From NCBI RefSeq assembly GCF_900764565.1, contig NZ_CAAFOM010000020.1, positions 1 through 11,993 of the forward strand: DNA of 11,993 nt, written 5' to 3'. This document shows positions 1-7,284 of this stretch, one piece after another (the stretch's first letter is position 1; each line of letters opens with the position of its first letter). Both the position numbers and the translations under genes were made by a program. Source of the DNA: an uncultured Catenibacterium sp. (GTDB taxonomy: Bacteria; Bacillota_I; Bacilli_A; Erysipelotrichales; Coprobacillaceae). The notes under the pieces were generated by a model that worked only from the letters and a program-made list of their open reading frames with translations, searched no databases and was not told the DNA's origin.

Positions 1-21
1 AGACGTGTGCTCTTCCGATCT
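1..21 (+). other. Illumina TruSeq adapter remnant at contig end
   Basis: The first 21 bases end in GCTCTTCCGATCT and match the 3' end of the standard Illumina TruSeq read-2 adapter throughout (recognised from memory). Insert sequence begins at base 22. Read in the frame of the following gene, the adapter gives the peptide MCSSDL, a known artefact at the start of truncated database proteins. This is untrimmed library sequence, not part of the genome. Confidence 0.96.
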
Positions 22-1279
22 TACAGAAGAAGATGTATTAGATGATAATTTGATTAAAGAAGCAGTTGAATCTGCCAATAATCTATCAGACGATGGTATT
101 ATCTTACTTTTTGCAGGTTTAACTGACTATAGTGAAAGTGAAGGAGCTGATAGAGAAACTCTTTCTTTACCAGCAAATCAGTTAGCTTTAATTGATGCAC
201 TTATTCAAACAGGTAAGAAAATCGTTGTTGTGTTATATGGTGGATCAGTCATTGAATTACCTTTTGCACAAGATGTAGATGCTATTCTTAATATGTTCTT
301 GCCAGGGCAGGCAGGTGGAGATGCCACTGCAGCATTATTATTTGGTGAAGCATGTCCAAGTGGAAGATTAAGTGAAACATGGGTTAATAGTTATAAGGAT
401 GTACCATTTGGTGAAGAATTTGGAAAACATATTAATGAAATCTATAAAGAAGGGATGCAGGTAGGTTATCGTTATTATGAAACAAATCATATTCCAGTAC
501 GTTATCCTTTTGGTTATGGCTTATCTTATACAAGCTTCTCGTATGATGCTCTTCATGTAGATAAGAATGAAGAAGGACTTGATATCACTGTCTCTATCAC
601 TAATACAGGTGATATGAAAGGGGCAGAAGTTGTTCAATGTTATATCAATCATGAAGGAGAGATGAAAGAATTAAGAGCCTTTGATAAGGTTTCTCTTGAA
701 GCAGGTGAAACAAAGACAGTTTTAATGCATGTTTCCTATGCTGATTTAATGCATTTTAAAGAAGATAGTATAAAGTTTGATCAAGGTACATATCATATTC
801 ATATCATGAAGAACGCACACGTTGATATACTTGAAACAAGTATAGAATTGAATACTGAAATTAAGAGTATTCCAGTGCATACATTTGAAAAGAAAATTGT
901 AGTCAATGAAAATACAACAGCAGCTGATCCTGCTTCTATGCCAATCACATTAGAATCTCGTTTTACTGATTTGAATCAGACATTTATGGGAAGAATTTTA
1001 TTTAATTCTGTCTTATCAGTCGCAAAGATGAGTGAAAAAGAAGCAAAAAAACTTCCAGCTGGACCTGAAAGAGATAATAAACTCAAAGGGGCACTCTTCT
1101 TAAAGAGAATTCTTGAGTCCAATTCTCTTCGTACTATGTCCATGTCCGCTGGACAATCATTCCCATATCATATGGCATTAGGAATGCGTGACATGGCCAA
1201 TGGACATATTTTAAAGGGAGTGAAGCATATGCTTTCTCCAGTAAAGGTGGTAGATCAAAATGCAGGCAAGAAATCTTAA
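22..1279 (+). CDS. GH3 beta-glucosidase-like glycoside hydrolase, 5'-truncated
   Basis: This is the C-terminal part, about 418 residues, of a family 3 glycoside hydrolase, probably a cytoplasmic beta-glucosidase or related beta-glycosidase. Residue numbers count from the GTG at base 5. The alpha/beta sandwich domain spans about 20-180 and carries the hallmark SEGADRETLSLP, in which E46 is the likely acid/base glutamate, then GQAGGDA, a GRLSETW-like stretch and YPFGYGLSYTSF. A fibronectin-III-like domain follows at about 187-265 (GAEVVQCYI). A further extension of about 120 residues reaches the stop. The N-terminal TIM barrel with the nucleophile Asp is missing because the contig starts in adapter sequence, so the GTG at base 5 is not a real start. 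The stop overlaps the next gene by 20 bp, implying translational coupling with the rhamnosidase. Exact sugar specificity cannot be read from this half. Confidence 0.93.
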
Positions 1280-3854
1280 AGTAGAATACTTAACAAATCC
1301 TATAGGTATTGATTGTACATGTCCACGTTTAAGCTGGACTTGTGTGGGTGGCGTGTTACAAAAAGCTTATAGAATTATTGCAAGAGATGAAAACAATACT
1401 ATTTTATGGGATAGTGGTAAAGTTATTTCTAATCAGATGCATTTAATTAAATGGGAAGGGCAGCCATTATCAAGTCGTTCTATTGTTTACTGGAATGTAG
1501 ATTTATGGGATGAATCAGGAAAGTGTGAAGAGGGAAAAGAAACAAGTTATTTTGAACTTGGATTACTCAATAAAGATGACTGGAAAGCATCATGGATCAG
1601 TGGTGATTATAAAGTCAATAAGAAACAAAGATATCCTGTAGATTGCTTTAGAAAAACTATTACTATTCAGAATAAGAAGATTAAAAAAGCCCGTGCTTAT
1701 ATGACAGCCTGTGGTGTGTATGAAGGCTATATTAATGGAAAGAAGATGGGTGACTTCTATTTAGCACCTGGTATCACTGATTATCGTAAGAGAATTCAAT
1801 ATCAGACTGTAGATATTACTGATTTACTTGTAAATGGTGATAATACGATTGATTTCATGCTTGGAGATGGATGGTATAGAGGATCAGTAGGTGCCTGGGG
1901 ATTAAAGAATGCCTATGGATCACAGACTAAATTACTTGCCCAGATAGAAATTGTCTATGAAGATGATTCTATTCATACTATTTCTACAGATTCTACCTTT
2001 AAATGGAGTAATGAAGGACCTATTCGTTTTTGTGACAATAAGGATGGAGAGTATTATGATGCGACAAAGGAAAATTTAGATAACCTTACATGGAAGAATG
2101 CGCTTGTCACACAATGTGATGTTGTACCTACTGCCTCAAACAACTTCTCTCTCACAAAACATGAACATTTCACTCATCCTCATCTGATCATTACGCCAAA
2201 AGGTGATCGTGTATTGGACTTTGGACAGAATATTGCAGGAACAGTAGAATTTCATATCAAAGCGAAAAAAGGACAGAAGCTTTCTTTAAGATTTGGTGAG
2301 AAGATAGATGCAGATGGAGAATTTACTCAGCATAATATTCAATGTGTCAATAAAAAGATCACTACTCCACTCCAAAGAATTGATTATATATGTAAAGAGG
2401 GTATGAATGATTATCGTATGCGTTTTGCGATATTTGGCTATCAGTATATACTCATTGAACATGCAGATATGGATGTTCATCCCGATGATTTTACAGCTAT
2501 TGCAGTCTATTCTGATTTTGAGACGACAATGTCATTTGATTCAAGTAATAAGGATTTGGATAAGTTTGTACAAAACACACTTTGGTCTTTAAAGAATAAC
2601 TCTGCAGATTTACCTACAGACTGTCCTACAAGAGAAAGACATGGGTGGTCAGGAGATGCTCAGATATTTGTGAATACAGCTTCTTATCTTGTTAACTATG
2701 CACCATTTGCGATTAAATATGAAAAGGATTTATGTGACTGGCAGACGAGTAGTGGTAAATTCCCACAGATAGCCCCTGAGGGTGGTACAGATTTTTATAT
2801 GAAAGCTATGAATGGTTCAGCAGGTTGGGCAGATGCTGGTGTGATGATTCCTTACCGTTTATGGAAGAAATATGATGATTCAAGTATTATTGAGCAGTTC
2901 TATGAACCAATGAAAAAATATGCTTTATTCTGTATCAATAGATGTCATAAATGGATGCCTTTTATCTCAGAAAAAACAGGTATTAAAGGTAAGGATAAGA
3001 AGTACTTATATAACTTTGGACAACATTATGGTGAATGGGCAGAACCAGCAAATGTCCATCAGATGAGCTTTAAGGATTTTGCCTCTGCCAATCCTGAAGT
3101 GACAACTGCTTATTGTTCATATGTGATGAGCATGATGAAAGAAATTGCAGATACTTTAGGACATAAAGAAGATGCATCACTATTTGAAGAATATGCACAA
3201 GGATGTAAGACAACTTATCAGAAGATGAGAGAACAGCCTTATAACTTACTTGATACAGACAGACAGGCTAAACTTGTAAGACCTCTTTATATGCATTTAT
3301 TAAATGAAAAACAAGAAGAATATGCGAAAAAGAGATTGATTCTAGCTTTAGATCATTATGACTGGAGAGTAGGAACTGGATTCTTATCTACACCATTTAT
3401 ACTATATGTTTTATCTGATATTGATATCTCTTATGCTTATAAACTATTAGAAAATGAAAAGAAACCCGGATGGCTCTTTATGGTTAAATCAGGTGCTTCA
3501 ACTATCTGGGAAGACTGGGATGGTCCAACATCAGATAATGGAAAAGGTGGAGGAGTTGCCTCATTAAATCATTATTCTAAAGGAGCGGTCTGTGAATGGC
3601 TCTTTGAAGTGATGTGTGGTATTAAAGTAGATGGATCAAATCACTTTATCATTGCACCACGTCCTGGTGGTACTTTCACATATGCAAAAGCATCATATGA
3701 TAGTGTATTTGGAAAGATTACAAGTGGTTGGGAGAAGTGTGATAAAGGATATAAATATACGATTTCCATCCCATCAAATACAACTGCAACAGTGATATTA
3801 CCTCATCAGGAAAAACAATTACTAGTTGCAGGAGACTATGAATTCATCGTCTAG
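1260..3854 (+). CDS. alpha-L-rhamnosidase, GH78 family
   Basis: An 864-residue inverting GH78 enzyme that releases terminal alpha-L-rhamnose from glycosides or polysaccharides. The N-terminus (NLKVEYLTNPIGID, then PRLSW) and a beta-sandwich region at about 130-300 (WISG, YINGKKMGD, LGDGWYRG) precede a DFGQNIAG stretch near 320-327 and the (alpha/alpha)6 catalytic barrel. The signature DCPTRERHGWSGD places D454, E459 and D466 at the spacing of Asp567, Glu572 and Asp579 in the Bacillus RhaB structure. E751 in TIWEDWDG matches the general base Glu841. The length is normal and the gene looks intact. There is no signal peptide, so a transported glycoside or oligosaccharide is the probable substrate. 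The ATG at 1260 has an AAAGGTGG-like ribosome site inside the GH3 coding region; the 20-bp overlap indicates one operon in which rhamnose and then a beta-linked sugar could be removed from the same substrate. A terminator follows at once. Confidence 0.95.
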   Translation: MQARNLKVEYLTNPIGIDCTCPRLSWTCVGGVLQKAYRIIARDENNTILWDSGKVISNQMHLIKWEGQPLSSRSIVYWNVDLWDESGKCEEGKETSYFELGLLNKDDWKASWISGDYKVNKKQRYPVDCFRKTITIQNKKIKKARAYMTACGVYEGYINGKKMGDFYLAPGITDYRKRIQYQTVDITDLLVNGDNTIDFMLGDGWYRGSVGAWGLKNAYGSQTKLLAQIEIVYEDDSIHTISTDSTFKWSNEGPIRFCDNKDGEYYDATKENLDNLTWKNALVTQCDVVPTASNNFSLTKHEHFTHPHLIITPKGDRVLDFGQNIAGTVEFHIKAKKGQKLSLRFGEKIDADGEFTQHNIQCVNKKITTPLQRIDYICKEGMNDYRMRFAIFGYQYILIEHADMDVHPDDFTAIAVYSDFETTMSFDSSNKDLDKFVQNTLWSLKNNSADLPTDCPTRERHGWSGDAQIFVNTASYLVNYAPFAIKYEKDLCDWQTSSGKFPQIAPEGGTDFYMKAMNGSAGWADAGVMIPYRLWKKYDDSSIIEQFYEPMKKYALFCINRCHKWMPFISEKTGIKGKDKKYLYNFGQHYGEWAEPANVHQMSFKDFASANPEVTTAYCSYVMSMMKEIADTLGHKEDASLFEEYAQGCKTTYQKMREQPYNLLDTDRQAKLVRPLYMHLLNEKQEEYAKKRLILALDHYDWRVGTGFLSTPFILYVLSDIDISYAYKLLENEKKPGWLFMVKSGASTIWEDWDGPTSDNGKGGGVASLNHYSKGAVCEWLFEVMCGIKVDGSNHFIIAPRPGGTFTYAKASYDSVFGKITSGWEKCDKGYKYTISIPSNTTATVILPHQEKQLLVAGDYEFIV

Positions 3855-3878
3855 GATCATCTTTGGATGATCCTTTTT
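3854..3878 (+). terminator. Rho-independent terminator after the GH3-GH78 operon
   Basis: GGATCATC (3854-3861), loop TTTG, GATGATCC (3866-3873), followed by five T. The hairpin starts at the last base of the GH78 stop codon and closes the glycosidase operon. Confidence 0.9.
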
Positions 3879-3935
3879 ATCTAGAATAGTACTCTTATTT
3901 GTGTTATTGTAAGGAATAAGAAAGGAGTTATTCAC

Positions 3936-4181
3936 ATGTTAACATATTTAATGTTTGCGGCTGTTATTGGTTTCGCACTAGTGATGAGACAACGTAATAA
4001 ACATAAAGATGATTATCGCTATGTTGCCGCACAATATCTTATGATGGGTGTCATCTGGGGCCTTATTGCTTTATCCGATTATCTAGATCATGGTGTACGT
4101 ATGCCATATTTTGGACTATATATCGTTATTTTTGTATTCTCATTATTTATGGGAATCAAATCAATATTGGATCGTAAATAG
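3936..4181 (+). CDS. small multi-span membrane protein, function unknown
   Basis: An 81-residue protein I do not recognise. It has three hydrophobic stretches, at about 2-17, 33-48 and 57-75, separated by a basic loop (RQRNKHKDDYR, 18-28) and a short loop with SDYLDHG, and it ends in a basic tail (KSILDRK). It is probably a three-helix inner-membrane protein with positive charges on the cytoplasmic side. The ATG is preceded by AAAGGAG (3921-3927) at 8 nt spacing, a strong ribosome site, so the gene is very likely real. It stands between two terminators as a single-gene unit. A possible extended -10 (TGTTATTGT, 3902-3910) lies upstream but lacks a convincing -35. No catalytic motif is visible and no function is proposed. 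Confidence 0.82.
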   Translation: MLTYLMFAAVIGFALVMRQRNKHKDDYRYVAAQYLMMGVIWGLIALSDYLDHGVRMPYFGLYIVIFVFSLFMGIKSILDRK

Positions 4182-4201
4182 AGTACTTTTGTACTCTTTT
4201 T
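4180..4201 (+). terminator. Rho-independent terminator after the 81-aa membrane protein gene
   Basis: AGAGTAC (4180-4186), TTTT loop, GTACTCT (4191-4197), then T residues to 4201. The hairpin overlaps the TAG stop codon at 4179-4181. Confidence 0.85.
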
Positions 4202-4268
4202 ATATGTCATAATATTAAAACAAAGATAATTATAAAGGACTAGAAAAAGTTTATTTTATCTGTTTATA

Positions 4269-4297
4269 TTGAGATTTATCACTATTATAGGTATGAT
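4269..4297 (+). promoter_or_regulatory. sigma-A-type promoter of the DUF218 gene
   Basis: TTGAGA (4269-4274), a 17-bp spacer and TATGAT (4292-4297) give a good vegetative promoter. The predicted transcript starts near 4304, leaving a 5' UTR of about 55 nt. Because the promoter lies inside the 5' extension of the open frame that opens at 4269, it supports translation from the ATG at 4359. Confidence 0.68.
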
Positions 4298-4358
4298 GGT
4301 GGTGAGAAGAGAATGTATATTAAAGGAGGAAATAAGGACAAAAAAGGAGGCGGAATTT

Positions 4359-5576
4359 ATGAAACGATATAAGAAATTGTTCGCATTATTTGCTGCTTTC
4401 TCATTGATTTTCAGTGCATTTCTAGTAACACCAGTACACGCAGAAAATGATGCGGATGTCCTCATTTCACAGCTCATTGGTTTTTATACAGATTATATGG
4501 AAGACTCAGTCACTGATATTGAACGTGTCTTAGTAGAACTTAAATCTGTAGATAAGAAAAAGGGAGAAGCATGGGATGCAATCATGCATTATTGGTTAGA
4601 GGTTAATTCTCCTGATTTCACTCATGTAAGTGAAGTGCCTCAAGGTTTACCAAAAGATAATAGTATGTCAGTTGTTATTCTTGGATTTGCGTTAAATGAT
4701 GATGGTACGATGAAGGAAGAACTTGTAGGAAGACTAAAAACAGGTCTTGCGATTGCGAAAGAGTATCCTGAATCCTATGTAGTGGTGACTGGAGGTGGCA
4801 CTGCAAAGAATAATCCAGATGTCACTGAAGGTGGATTAATGGGTGAATGGCTCTTAAGTCAGGGCTTAGAACCATCTCGCTTGATTGTAGAAAATAGAGC
4901 ACAGGATACAGTAGGTAATGCGAAAAATACTTATGAAGTATTAAAAACTAAGTATCCAAGTGTTAAAAATGTCGTTCTTGTCACAAGTGATTACCATGTA
5001 CCTCGTGGCTGTATCTTATACTACACTAAGTTTGTATTAGAAGGACTAGAAAATAATAGTGAACCTCTATCTATCATTTCTAATGCAGGATTTAAAACTG
5101 GATCACTTGGTTATGAATCAGTACAACTCCAGGCATTAGGCATCTGTCAGATGGCAGGTATTGATGTAAAGACTGTTCCTAGAAAACAGACACTTTCAGT
5201 ACTCACAAAGCTTGAAATTAAGCAGAATAAAGAACATGTTAAAGGTCAAGAAGCAGATTTGACTATTACTGCTTATTATGACAATGGATTTAGCCGTGAT
5301 GTTACAAAAGAAGCTGTATTAACAGGCTTTGATAAAAACAAAGAAGAAGACCAGACATTCACTATCACTCATTCTGAAAATAATCATACAATCACTGAAG
5401 ACTTTAAGCTGATTGCGAAAAAAGCAGAAGTTGTACCAGATAAAAAACAAGATACAAAGAAAGATAAAAAAGAAAAGACTCCTGCAAAAACAGGAGATAA
5501 TACACAACTGGCTGTATTTGTGACATTGTTCTTGGTATCTGGAATTTATCTTCTAATTAGAGTGAAAAAGAGTTAA
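4359..5576 (+). CDS. secreted, LPXTG-like-anchored DUF218/YdcF-family protein
   Basis: A 405-residue surface protein. A signal peptide at 1-28 (basic MKRYKK, hydrophobic core, TPVHA then END) precedes a linker and a DUF218 (YdcF/SanA/ElyC) domain at about 93-225. Visible landmarks are VVILGFAL, VVVTGGG, EGGLMGEWL, VENRAQDTVGNAKNTYE and VLVTSDYHVPR; the acidic/Asn strip and SDYHVPR are characteristic of the family. A bacterial Ig-like domain spans about 280-355, then a Lys-rich spacer, PAKTGD (375-380), a hydrophobic helix and a basic tail (RVKKS), which together look like a sortase sorting signal with a non-canonical motif. DUF218 proteins are linked to envelope and nucleotide-related functions, mostly without a defined reaction. 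The ATG at 4359 is chosen over the in-frame ATG at 4291-4298 and the upstream opening because it has AAAAGGAGG just before it and starts a proper signal peptide. It is monocistronic. Confidence 0.88.
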   Translation: MKRYKKLFALFAAFSLIFSAFLVTPVHAENDADVLISQLIGFYTDYMEDSVTDIERVLVELKSVDKKKGEAWDAIMHYWLEVNSPDFTHVSEVPQGLPKDNSMSVVILGFALNDDGTMKEELVGRLKTGLAIAKEYPESYVVVTGGGTAKNNPDVTEGGLMGEWLLSQGLEPSRLIVENRAQDTVGNAKNTYEVLKTKYPSVKNVVLVTSDYHVPRGCILYYTKFVLEGLENNSEPLSIISNAGFKTGSLGYESVQLQALGICQMAGIDVKTVPRKQTLSVLTKLEIKQNKEHVKGQEADLTITAYYDNGFSRDVTKEAVLTGFDKNKEEDQTFTITHSENNHTITEDFKLIAKKAEVVPDKKQDTKKDKKEKTPAKTGDNTQLAVFVTLFLVSGIYLLIRVKKS

Positions 5577-5583
5577 CCCCATG

Positions 5584-5616
5584 ACAGAATCTCAGTAATG
5601 AGATTCTGTTTTTTTT
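5584..5616 (+). terminator. Rho-independent terminator after the DUF218 gene
   Basis: An 11-bp stem, ACAGAATCTCA (5584-5594) with TGAGATTCTGT (5599-5609), loop GTAA, followed by a run of T to 5616. It is the strongest hairpin terminator in the window. Confidence 0.93.
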
Positions 5617-5653
5617 ATCTTCTGAACTTTTCTGTTCCCTTATCTCTTTTTTG

Positions 5654-5662
5654 TGATATAAT
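5654..5662 (+). promoter_or_regulatory. extended -10 promoter of the NSS transporter gene
   Basis: TGATATAAT is a perfect extended -10 element (TGnTATAAT). No good -35 is seen at the expected distance (about 5634-5639 reads GTTCCC), which extended -10 promoters tolerate. The transcript would start near 5669, leaving about 35 nt before the ATG. Confidence 0.6.
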
Positions 5663-5703
5663 GTTGATTGTTCTAAAAAAAAGACAAAAGGAAGAGGAAA
5701 TTT

Positions 5704-7074
5704 ATGAAAAACAATGAAAAGAGAAGTACTTTCTCAGGAAAATTAGGATTAGTCCTCTCTGCTGCAGGAGCCTCAGTTGGTTTAGGAAATATTTGGCGTT
5801 TCCCTTATCTTGCAGCTAAATATGGAGGAGGAATCTTCTTATTAATCTATATCATTCTAGCACTTACTTTCGGTTATACTATGATTATTGCGGAAACAAC
5901 ACTTGGTAGAATGACTAAAAAGAGCCCAGTAGGGGCCTTTAGAAAATTTGGAAACTCTATTTTAAACAAGTTTGGTGGATGGATCAATGCCATCATCCCA
6001 ATCTTAATCGTACCTTATTATTCAGTTATTGGTGGATGGGTTGTTAAATACCTTATTGAATATATTAAGGGTAATGGTCATGCTTTATCATCTGATGGCT
6101 ATTTCTCTACATTTATCTCTAATGGTGTGTCAACAGAATTATGCTTTATCGCATTCTCACTCATGACTTTAATTATTGTATATGCAGGTGTTAAAAATGG
6201 TATTGAACGTGTATCAAAAATCATGATGCCAATTCTTGTAGTATTATCATGTGTCATTACTGTTTATTCAGTTACTAGACCAGGTGCATTTGAAGGTGTA
6301 AAATACTTCCTTGTACCTAACTTCAAAAACTTCTCATGGATGACAGTAGTTACTGCAATGGGACAGATGTTCTATTCATTATCTATTGCGATGGGTATCC
6401 TCATTACATTTGGTTCATATACAGAAAAAGAAGTTTCTATTGAAAGCTCTACTGAAAACGTAGAAGTATTCGATACAGCTATTGCGATTATGGCTGGTTT
6501 AATGATCATCCCAGCCGTATTTGCCTTCTCTGGAGGAAATATGGAAAACCTTAATGCTGGACCATCATTAATGTTCATTACTATTCCTAAAGTATTTGAT
6601 AGTATGGGACTTGGTACACTTATTGGTATTCTATTCTTCGTGTTAGTACTATTTGCAGCTCTTACTAGCTCAATTGCCCTAACTGAATGTGCTGTCTCTA
6701 CTTTCCAGGATGAATTAAAATGGAGCAGACATAAATCTGTATGTATTCTAGGAATTATCATGCTTGCATTAGGTTCATTATCTTCACTTGGTTATGGACC
6801 ACTTGCATCTATCCAGATTATTGGTATGCAGTTCTTAGACTTCTTTGATTTCTTAACTAACTCAGTGATGATGCCAATCTCTGCAATATGTATCTGCTTG
6901 CTTGTATCAAAAGTTATTGGAGTAGATAAGATTGCTCAAGAAGTCAAATCTCACAACAATCCATTCAAACGTGAAAAGATCTTTAATTTCATGATTAAGT
7001 ATGTTTGTCCAATCTTTGCGGCTATTATTCTATTAAGTTCAGTCGCAAATGCATTTGGAATCATCAAGATGTAA
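5704..7074 (+). CDS. sodium-dependent transporter, NSS (SNF/LeuT) family
   Basis: A 456-residue membrane symporter of the neurotransmitter:sodium symporter family, which in bacteria imports amino acids with Na+. About 11 membrane helices are visible, the usual bacterial number. TM1 carries the family signature GASVGLGNIWRFPYLAAKYGGG (22-43) with the unwound GLGN; N29 matches the Na1-site Asn27 of LeuT. TM6 holds the unwound substrate segment SLSIAMG (225-231), and TM8 holds AALTSS (318-323), where A318, T321 and S322 match the LeuT Na2 ligands Ala351, Thr354 and Ser355. The substrate loop reads AMG where LeuT has GFG, so the substrate probably differs from leucine; it cannot be named. The ATG is preceded by AGGAAGAGG. 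The gene has its own promoter and terminator, and is followed by a micropeptide that might be a partner subunit. Confidence 0.94.
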   Translation: MKNNEKRSTFSGKLGLVLSAAGASVGLGNIWRFPYLAAKYGGGIFLLIYIILALTFGYTMIIAETTLGRMTKKSPVGAFRKFGNSILNKFGGWINAIIPILIVPYYSVIGGWVVKYLIEYIKGNGHALSSDGYFSTFISNGVSTELCFIAFSLMTLIIVYAGVKNGIERVSKIMMPILVVLSCVITVYSVTRPGAFEGVKYFLVPNFKNFSWMTVVTAMGQMFYSLSIAMGILITFGSYTEKEVSIESSTENVEVFDTAIAIMAGLMIIPAVFAFSGGNMENLNAGPSLMFITIPKVFDSMGLGTLIGILFFVLVLFAALTSSIALTECAVSTFQDELKWSRHKSVCILGIIMLALGSLSSLGYGPLASIQIIGMQFLDFFDFLTNSVMMPISAICICLLVSKVIGVDKIAQEVKSHNNPFKREKIFNFMIKYVCPIFAAIILLSSVANAFGIIKM

Positions 7075-7098
7075 AACAGGCTTCGGCCTGTTTTTTTT
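7075..7098 (+). terminator. Rho-independent terminator after the NSS gene, UUCG tetraloop
   Basis: AACAGGC (7075-7081), TTCG tetraloop, GCCTGTT (7086-7092) with a T run to 7098. It begins directly after the stop codon. Confidence 0.92.
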
Positions 7099-7134
7099 GC
7101 ATCTTAAACGTTAAATGATGCATCTTATGCATAA
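7098..7134. repeat. direct and inverted repeats upstream of the micropeptide promoter
   Basis: TGCATCTTA occurs twice in the same orientation, at 7098-7106 and 7119-7127, 21 bp apart (two helical turns). TTATGCATAA (7125-7134) is a perfect 10-bp palindrome, and AACGTT lies between the copies. They sit 23-62 bp upstream of the presumed -10 of the micropeptide gene, a plausible activator or repressor site. The binding protein is unknown. Confidence 0.45.
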
Positions 7135-7156
7135 AATATAGTCATGTCGCATAGAA

Positions 7157-7165
7157 TGATATAAC
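7157..7165 (+). promoter_or_regulatory. extended -10 promoter of the micropeptide gene
   Basis: TGATATAAC is an extended -10, almost the same as that of the NSS gene (TGATATAAT). The -35 position (about 7137-7142, TATAGT) is poor. The transcript would start near 7172, just upstream of the AAGAGGAGA ribosome site. Confidence 0.5.
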
Positions 7166-7189
7166 ATTTTAGTTAAGAGGAGACATTAT

Positions 7190-7264
7190 ATGAATTATTA
7201 TGCGATACTAAGCTTGATTATTACTTTTGTTGTGACAGTAGCTATAATCTTCAATATAAAATAA
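7190..7264 (+). CDS. 24-aa single-span membrane micropeptide, possible MetS-like NSS partner
   Basis: ATG to TAA encodes 24 residues: a short polar start (MNYY), an unbroken hydrophobic stretch at about 5-21 and the ending FNIK. It should form one transmembrane helix with a basic cytoplasmic end. A strong ribosome site, AAGAGGAGA (7175-7183), stands 6-7 nt before the ATG, and an extended -10 lies further upstream, so this looks like a real small gene. In other bacteria NSS transporters of the MetP type are followed by a tiny one-helix subunit, MetS; the position and shape here are similar, although a terminator separates the two genes and I cannot confirm sequence homology. Its stop codon overlaps the terminator of the opposing tetR-type gene. 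Confidence 0.6.
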   Translation: MNYYAILSLIITFVVTVAIIFNIK

Positions 7265-7284
7265 AAAGAAGGATATAATCCTTC
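7263..7284 (-). terminator. Rho-independent terminator of the TetR-family gene
   Basis: Read on the minus strand, GAAGGAT, loop TAT, ATCCTTC is followed by TTTTT. The hairpin lies at 7268-7284 and begins next to the regulator stop codon. On the plus strand the hairpin has no T tail, so it mainly serves the minus-strand gene. Confidence 0.8.

Noticed and set aside
5..22. GTG start giving MCSSDL at the head of the GH3 gene
   Set aside because: The codons are translated adapter sequence; the gene is truncated, not short.
2286..2592. Short open frames on both strands inside the GH78 gene
   Set aside because: They have no domain and overlap a complete enzyme with all catalytic residues.
4269..4358. 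N-terminal extension of the DUF218 protein (30 residues)
   Set aside because: The promoter and both ribosome sites lie inside it, and it would put charged residues ahead of a clear signal peptide.
6372..6761. 129-codon minus-strand open frame inside the NSS gene
   Set aside because: It is the antisense shadow of a well-supported membrane transporter and has no family features.
7103..7116. Second cre-like site, CTTAAACGTTAAAT
   Set aside because: It matches the stricter cre consensus at only 11 of 14 positions and lacks the initial TG and the late C.
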